Of a stretch of 64,000 bases of DNA, positions 59,069 through 64,000 are shown in pieces. The notes beneath the pieces are model-generated. The model saw only the letters and a program-made list of their open reading frames with translations. It searched no databases and had not been told where the DNA came from. How positions within the stretch are numbered: the stretch's first letter is position 1; the number at the start of each line of letters is the position of its first letter. This stretch comes from Bacteroidales bacterium. Its GTDB lineage: Bacteria > Bacteroidota > Bacteroidia > Bacteroidales > F082. A program made the position numbers and the translations under genes. The DNA lies in the NCBI GenBank assembly GCA_017549805.1, contig JAFYNJ010000003.1, positions 62,001 to 126,000 on the forward strand. Reading direction: 5' to 3'.

Positions 59069-59474
59069 CGACTTCTCTGAATTGGGCTTCGTCCATCGCG
59101 CCCACTTGCATCATGGGCTTGCCTTCCAACGGGATGAAAAGCACCATGGGGATGCTGCTTACACGGAAGGCACTGGCAAGTTCCTGCTCCTGATCTACGT
59201 TGATCTTGTAAACCGTCAGCTTTCCTTCATATTCGTTAGCCAGCTTTTCAAGGATGGGAGCCACTTTGCGGCAGGGACCGCACCAGTCGGCATAGAAATC
59301 CACAATGGCAGAAGTCTTTCCTTTGAAAACAAAGGCTTGGGGATTTTTTTCAAAGTCCCATACCTTGGAGAGGAATTCCTTATAGGTGAGGTGTTGTACC
59401 TTGGTCTTTCCTTGGGCCATGGCGATGCTGCCTGTCATGAACAACAAAAGGGCAAAAACAACGGTTTTCTTCAT
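59046..59474 (-). CDS. Secreted thioredoxin-like protein
   Basis: 142 residues, signal peptide MKKTVVFALLLFMTGSIAMA, then a thioredoxin fold with active site WCGPC (Cys65, Cys68) and the cis-Pro in SSIPMVLF. It is a periplasmic disulfide reductase or exchange protein. An exact -7 element lies upstream, back-to-back with that of hutI. Confidence 0.93.
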   Translation of the reverse strand: MKKTVVFALLLFMTGSIAMAQGKTKVQHLTYKEFLSKVWDFEKNPQAFVFKGKTSAIVDFYADWCGPCRKVAPILEKLANEYEGKLTVYKINVDQEQELASAFRVSSIPMVLFIPLEGKPMMQVGAMDEAQFREVVDKYLVK

Positions 59475-59494
59475 AGTTTCTTAAAAATAATTGT

Positions 59495-59522
59495 GCAAAG
59501 ATAGAATTATTTTTTATCTTTG
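59495..59522. promoter_or_regulatory. Divergent -7 pair for the thioredoxin gene and hutI
   Basis: Minus strand TATCTTTGC (59503 to 59495) and plus strand TATCTTTG (59515-59522), 11 bp apart. Confidence 0.6.
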
Positions 59523-59542
59523 TACAATTTTAATACCACAAT

Positions 59543-60784
59543 ATGTTACTGGTAAACATTAAGGAACTTGTCGGCATTGAAGAGAAGGGACTCTTGATGA
59601 AGAGCGGCCTCCAAATGTCCAAGACGGGAAGGATCAAGAATGCCTTCCTTTTGACAAAAGGAAAAAGAATTGTCGACTACGGCAAGATGAACTCGCCGGA
59701 GTGCAAGAAATACCTGGAAGAAAACCATCGCGTATATGACCTCAAGGGAAGTGTGGTGATGCCCGCTTTTTGCGACTCGCACACGCATCTGGTGTATGCC
59801 AACTCCCGTGAGATGGAGTTCGTTGATAAGATTCGGGGCTTGAGCTATGAGGAAATCGCCAAACGAGGCGGTGGCATCTTGAACTCGGCGAAAGCCACGG
59901 CAAAGGCATCGGAAAATGAGCTTTACGACATGGCTTGCAAGCGCCTCGACGAGGTGATGCGCATGGGAACAGGTGCCATTGAGATCAAGAGCGGCTATGG
60001 CCTAACCACCGAGAGCGAGCTGAAGTTGTTGCGCGTCATCCGCAGGTTGAAGGAGAATTCTCCATTGACCATCAAGTCGAATTTTCTGGGCGCCCATGGC
60101 ATCCCGATGGAATACCGTGGCCATCAGGAAGACTATGTGGATCTCGTGATTAACGAGATGATACCGTTGGTGGCTGCCGAGGACCTGGCCGACTTCATCG
60201 ATGTTTTCTGCGACAAGGGCTTCTTTACCTGTGAGGATACGGAGCGCATCTTGATGGCGGGCATCAAATACGGCATGAGGCCGAAGATCCATGCCAATGA
60301 GATGGCCATATCGGGAGGCGTTCAAGTGGGCGTGAAGTACGGCGCTATTTCCGTGGATCACTTGGAACAAATAGGGAAGGAGGAGATCGAGTGTCTGAAA
60401 GGCACCGAAACCATGCCGACCATCCTGCCGGGATGCGCCTTCTTCCTGAATCTACCGCTGTCTCCTGCACGCGAGATGATCCAAAACGGCTTGCCCGTGG
60501 CCATGGCCTCCGACTTCAATCCGGGCACCTCGCCGTCGGGCAACATGCAGCTGATCTTCTCCATGGCCTGCATCCGCTACCGCTTGACACCAGAAGAGGC
60601 CTTGAACGCCACCACGCTCAACACCGCTTACGCCATGGGCGTCAGCGATGAGCTGGGCAGCATCACCCGAGGGAAAATCGCCAACCTCATCGTGACCGAA
60701 CCGATGACCCAATTGGAGTTCATACCTTACTATTATGGCACTAACAAAGTGGCTAAGATGATTTTGAACGGAAAATATGTGTAA
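59543..60784 (+). CDS. hutI: Imidazolonepropionase
   Basis: 413 residues. Metal-dependent amidohydrolase: H80-T-H82 in CDSHTHLVYANSR, then FLGAHGIPMEYRG, HANEMAISGG, VDHLEQI and the Asp in ASDFNPGTSPSG. It opens imidazolone-propionate to formiminoglutamate, the third step in histidine breakdown. No other hut genes are in the window, so the pathway is scattered or incomplete here. Confidence 0.95.
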   Translation: MLLVNIKELVGIEEKGLLMKSGLQMSKTGRIKNAFLLTKGKRIVDYGKMNSPECKKYLEENHRVYDLKGSVVMPAFCDSHTHLVYANSREMEFVDKIRGLSYEEIAKRGGGILNSAKATAKASENELYDMACKRLDEVMRMGTGAIEIKSGYGLTTESELKLLRVIRRLKENSPLTIKSNFLGAHGIPMEYRGHQEDYVDLVINEMIPLVAAEDLADFIDVFCDKGFFTCEDTERILMAGIKYGMRPKIHANEMAISGGVQVGVKYGAISVDHLEQIGKEEIECLKGTETMPTILPGCAFFLNLPLSPAREMIQNGLPVAMASDFNPGTSPSGNMQLIFSMACIRYRLTPEEALNATTLNTAYAMGVSDELGSITRGKIANLIVTEPMTQLEFIPYYYGTNKVAKMILNGKYV

Positions 60785-60795
60785 AACCCAACAAT

Positions 60796-62364
60796 ATGAA
60801 GAAACTTGTACTATTAGGAATGGCATTGGTCGTATCGGCCTTGCTGATTTTCTCCTGTAACAAAAACCGTTTCGACTTTGAAAACCTCGAGTCGATAGAA
60901 GGCTCTGGACAATGGAAACTGCCTATCGGATCCTTGTATGTCACGCTTGGCCAGGTGATTGACCAGTTGGAAGAGAACAATTTGCTCTCATACGATGAGA
61001 ATGGCAATTACCAAATTAGGTATGACTTTGCGATGGAAGAGATTCTTAAAGGATCGGAATTCCTGAATCTTGGAACTATGACGTTTGGATTCGAGATGCA
61101 TATCAACGATCAAGATACCAGTTTGTTTGTGATCCAAGATTCCATCTATGGCACCTTGCGTTTTAGCCAGGAGATCAAACTATCCATGGATAGTGCGGGA
61201 ATTGAGACGGCCGTCATCAAATCGGGCGAGTTGTTGATGTCGATGGTGACTGATATCGGTCATGTCACAGGAATCGTTTTTTCTTCCTCCGACATCATCA
61301 TGCCCAATAACGATACGCTTACATGCTATTTCAACGAGATGAACAATACAGTGGATATCGCAGGCGCCACTTTCGAGATGCGTAAGGATCCCGTGACCGG
61401 CATGTCCGATTCCACCCTTGTCTTCAATTATGAAGTCCATTATGAGGTGACGGATCTGAGTTTAACGGAGTTTGACCTTGCCACTGAAATAGGGCTCGTC
61501 GATGTAAAGGTTCAGGAAATCAGCGGTTATATCGATCATTATGAATATGATTTCACCTATGATACCACCTTTGCATTGCCGATTTCGAACCTTTATGGAG
61601 GATTGTCGCTTGTGGGAGTGGATCTGCAGGTGCAAGAACGGAACACATTCGGACTCAATGCCTTGTTGGATATCGACCAGGCGGAGTTTTATGGACAGAA
61701 TGGGTTGACCGCGCCGTTGTTCAGCCAATATCCCTGCACGTTGCAGGTGCATTCAACCCCGTATTTCACCAATGTCATGCCTGAAAATGGAGTCATCAAC
61801 GATCACCTCTCATACCATACCGATTGTGACGGTTTCCGTTTTGCTTCAAGGTTGATTCTCAATCCTGACTCGGGAAATGATCTGATCATGATCAATGACA
61901 CCTCGGCACTTGGCCTTGCTGTGAGTGCACTGGTTCCTTGCCAGTTCAACATTCCCGGTGTTTCATACGTGGATACGGTTGATATCAATGTTTCCGGAAT
62001 TACCGGTCCGGAACTGGTGAGAGAAATCATCCTGGGCATCATCTTCAAGTCACAAATGCCGTTCAATTTGAGTGCACAATTCTATACGATCGATTCCTTG
62101 ACAGGCCAGATCTCGGATTCGCTGATGGCCAATGCCCTTCGCATCAATGGTTCGTTTGACGGTACCCTTGTGGAAACCGAGGCGGATATTTCGGTCACCC
62201 ATGAGCGTCTGAACAGTTTGATGGCCGCCAACAAGCTCATCATGCGCTTGGGCATCGATACGCAAGACTTGGATGTTTACCTGAACCGTGAAACCGGTTT
62301 GGGTGTGACCATCAAGGCGGATATCTTCTATGACGGTGAAATTGAAATCGATCAATTAAGGTAG
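60796..62364 (+). CDS. Large lipoprotein of unknown function
   Basis: 522 residues with a lipoprotein signal ending LLIFSC (Cys21). The mature part is a long series of strands rich in Asp/Ser/Thr with hydrophobic alternation (GYIDHYEYDFTYDTTFALPI, LVGVDLQVQERNTFGLNALL), fitting several beta-sandwich domains. No family recognised. It is followed at 11 bp by an outer-membrane barrel, suggesting that the lipoprotein works with it. Confidence 0.7.
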   Translation: MKKLVLLGMALVVSALLIFSCNKNRFDFENLESIEGSGQWKLPIGSLYVTLGQVIDQLEENNLLSYDENGNYQIRYDFAMEEILKGSEFLNLGTMTFGFEMHINDQDTSLFVIQDSIYGTLRFSQEIKLSMDSAGIETAVIKSGELLMSMVTDIGHVTGIVFSSSDIIMPNNDTLTCYFNEMNNTVDIAGATFEMRKDPVTGMSDSTLVFNYEVHYEVTDLSLTEFDLATEIGLVDVKVQEISGYIDHYEYDFTYDTTFALPISNLYGGLSLVGVDLQVQERNTFGLNALLDIDQAEFYGQNGLTAPLFSQYPCTLQVHSTPYFTNVMPENGVINDHLSYHTDCDGFRFASRLILNPDSGNDLIMINDTSALGLAVSALVPCQFNIPGVSYVDTVDINVSGITGPELVREIILGIIFKSQMPFNLSAQFYTIDSLTGQISDSLMANALRINGSFDGTLVETEADISVTHERLNSLMAANKLIMRLGIDTQDLDVYLNRETGLGVTIKADIFYDGEIEIDQLR

Positions 62365-62375
62365 GAGGATGAACG

Positions 62376-63818
62376 ATGAAACAGTTGAGGATATATTTTA
62401 TTCTGATGCTGATGGCACTGGGTTCGGTCGCCGTCGCACAAATGGTTTCACCTGTCGATTTCATGCGCAACAACCCGAGGGCTGCGTTCGCCAATCCAGC
62501 CACGTATGTCGCCGATTATGGCTATTTCGACATGGGGTTGGGAGGCATCAACATTGGTGTCATGAATTTGGGTTTGAAATACGACAAGTTTTTCCGGTTC
62601 AACAGCCAGGGCCAGCCTGTAGTGGTTGATTTGGATCAAGGGGTGGCAAGCCTTCGTAGGAAGAACTATGTAAACTCATTTGTGAATGCCGATATCTTCC
62701 ATTGCGGCCGTCGAACCAAACACGGCTATTTCACCTATACGCACCGGATTCGTGAAAAGGAGTCGATGAGCTACACTAGGGACCTGCTCCAGTTGCTTGC
62801 CAAAGGCAACGCCGCATTTGTAGGAGAGTCGAACCCTGCCAATATTGATGTTAGGGTGTCGGCGAAAGCGTTCCAAGAGTTCGCTTTCGGCTATCAGATG
62901 AGCCTTACCGAGCAATTGAACGTCGGACTGCGCTTGAAGTTCTTGATGGGATACATGGATACCAAAAGCAAAACCGTCAACGCCAAGCTTTACACCGATC
63001 CCGAGACATATACTTTGAAGCTGATGACAGCTGCCGATGCACGCGGAACGTTACCATACGAGCTGTATAAGGAAGATGGCAAGATCAAGATCAAAGATGG
63101 CAGGTTCAATATTGCGAACCTTTTCAAGAACTATGGTCTGGGCATCGATTTGGGCGGCGAATACAAGATCAACGATGAGTTTGGCGTGGCTGCGGCAATT
63201 AACGATTTGGGCTTCATCAGATGGAACAACTTTTCCGTCAGGTTCAAGGGTGAATTGACGGATGGCGGGTCATACTATGACAATGGTGCCTTTGTGTTCA
63301 CTGGAGTGACGCCGCAGCAGGTGATCGGTATCATGCAAGATCCGCAATATCTCCCCAAGCTTGCCGATTCCCTTACGAAGTATTTCCAAATCAATCCTGA
63401 GAGTCTCACCAAATACACCTCTGGCATAAATGCCAACCTGATGGCGCGAGGCTACTATGACTATACGCCCGAGCATCGTTTTTCGGCCCAGCTGATGGGA
63501 TACAACCTGGGTCTTGGGCTGAAACCGGCCTTGACACTTGCCTATACGGGCTCTTTCGACGAGAAGTACGATGTGGTTGCCACCTACACCATGATGCCTG
63601 GCAGTTACGACAATCTCGGTGTCGGTTTGAGCGCCAATTTGGGAGGCATGCTGATTTATGTGGCCACCAACAACCTGTTCGGGTTCTTCAATCCAGCCAA
63701 CAGGACCTTCTTGAATGCCCAGTTCGGCATCTCGTTCATGAGTGGCGAAAACATCAGTCGAAGCGAGACGATCATTTTGAGGGATCAAGCGGCCGAGGCA
63801 GCAGCCGATGAAGAGTGA
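62376..63818 (+). CDS. Outer-membrane beta-barrel protein, DUF5723-like
   Basis: 480 residues, signal peptide cleavage near AVA/Q. The start of the mature protein, SPVDFMRNNPRAAFANPATY, is like that of PorV/FadL-type and DUF5723 barrels, where an N-terminal plug segment lists NPA motifs. About 14 alternating strands follow (YGLGIDLGGEYKINDEFGVA, YVATNNLFGFFNPANRTFLN, LNAQFGISFMSGENISRSE). The C-terminus ends in a charged tail, not the aromatic usual for barrels. It pairs with the lipoprotein before it. The stop overlaps the next start (TGATG). Confidence 0.7.
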   Translation: MKQLRIYFILMLMALGSVAVAQMVSPVDFMRNNPRAAFANPATYVADYGYFDMGLGGINIGVMNLGLKYDKFFRFNSQGQPVVVDLDQGVASLRRKNYVNSFVNADIFHCGRRTKHGYFTYTHRIREKESMSYTRDLLQLLAKGNAAFVGESNPANIDVRVSAKAFQEFAFGYQMSLTEQLNVGLRLKFLMGYMDTKSKTVNAKLYTDPETYTLKLMTAADARGTLPYELYKEDGKIKIKDGRFNIANLFKNYGLGIDLGGEYKINDEFGVAAAINDLGFIRWNNFSVRFKGELTDGGSYYDNGAFVFTGVTPQQVIGIMQDPQYLPKLADSLTKYFQINPESLTKYTSGINANLMARGYYDYTPEHRFSAQLMGYNLGLGLKPALTLAYTGSFDEKYDVVATYTMMPGSYDNLGVGLSANLGGMLIYVATNNLFGFFNPANRTFLNAQFGISFMSGENISRSETIILRDQAAEAAADEE

Positions 63819-64000
63819 TGTGTAAGGCGCGCATCATAGGAGTGAGTCGGCACAGGCTCTCGACGGATGGCGAGGGCGTCACTACCTTGGTGGCATTCAA
63901 CGGTTGCCCGTTGCGCTGTAAATACTGTCTCAACAGCCATTGCTGGAATCCTGAGATGGGTCGGGAATATACTCCTGAATCACTTTATGAGGAGACCAAA
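63818..64000 (+). CDS. Radical SAM glycyl-radical-enzyme activase-like protein (partial, N-terminus only)
   Basis: The ATG at 63818 overlaps the previous stop. The first 61 residues contain VAFNGCPLRCKYCLNSHCWN: the C-x3-C-x2-C radical SAM motif with the NxxCWN continuation seen in PflA/YjjW-type activases, and the following MGREYTPESLYEET, which in that family leads to the second part of the barrel. These activases generate a glycyl radical on a partner enzyme. The rest is outside the window. Confidence 0.85.
   Translation, partial: MCKARIIGVSRHRLSTDGEGVTTLVAFNGCPLRCKYCLNSHCWNPEMGREYTPESLYEETK

Noticed and set aside
1-64000. tRNA, rRNA, CRISPR arrays, integrases or insertion sequences
   Set aside because: Searched by eye for clover-leaf ends, repeat-spacer patterns and transposase motifs; none was found, though small RNAs without clear marks could be missed.

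Overview
The window looks like a chromosomal segment of a Bacteroidota species, most likely order Bacteroidales. Four things point there: promoters of the TAnnTTTG type in front of many genes, with weak or no Shine-Dalgarno sequences; secreted proteins ending in type IX secretion (T9SS) sorting domains; many lipoproteins with a Bacteroidota-type lipobox; and families such as DUF5723-like barrels, PorE-like OmpA proteins, and the radical-SAM/lipoprotein pair. I cannot name genus or species. No rRNA, tRNA, CRISPR array, transposase or phage gene was seen.

Layout. (1) 1-8769: the end of a surface-polysaccharide locus, with a membrane protein fragment, a GT4 glycosyltransferase, a PaaK/CapK-like adenylating enzyme, an N5-(carboxyethyl)ornithine synthase-like dehydrogenase, a DUF354 glycosyltransferase-like protein, then the Wza, Wzc (Gly-Tyr tail) and CpsB-type phosphatase export/control module. 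Base composition is AT-rich at the left end and becomes GC-rich within wzc. (2) 8770-23136: patatin-barrel protein, M3 peptidase, NfeD and SPFH/QmcA pair, small heat-shock protein, porin, GATE membrane protein, M16 and M28 peptidases, separated by palindromic repeats. (3) 23139-25911: a GntR-controlled ABC transporter operon with a visible operator. (4) 26013-32823: radical SAM enzyme with its lipoprotein partner, a T9SS CotH protein, two membrane proteins, ADP-forming acyl-CoA synthetase and a Nudix hydrolase. (5) 32914-47024: housekeeping and envelope genes (MFS, EEP phosphatase, TrmH, EamA, tandem lipoproteins, Ca/Na antiporter, YggS, Ffh, FolD, OmpA/PD40 protein, SGNH lipoprotein, rhomboid, GcvT). 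(6) 47043-59474: fatty acyl-CoA ligase, a 1359-residue gingipain-like C25 protease, P5C dehydrogenase, NlpC/P60 hydrolase, c-di-AMP phosphodiesterase PgpH, WbqC and thioredoxin. (7) 59543-64000: HutI, a large lipoprotein with an outer-membrane barrel protein, and the start of a radical SAM activase.

The most unusual content lies between the genes. At least a dozen gene junctions carry short arrays with an exact 7-bp period (sometimes 8) but different unit sequences. They often contain the stop codon, span stop to start, or encode the last residues of a protein. One gap (49530-49634) has five units spaced exactly 21 bp apart. Two families of dispersed palindromes are also present: a TATAGAGCTA-type hairpin (five places) and a GCAATGACG-type inverted repeat (three places). 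The second appears to have supplied the signal peptide of one gene, the C-terminus of another, and a 105-bp hairpin in the leader of the small heat-shock gene.

Functionally the window is dominated by the cell envelope: polysaccharide synthesis and export, lipoproteins, outer-membrane barrels, secreted proteases and T9SS cargo. All family assignments come from reading motifs by eye; no database search was run.
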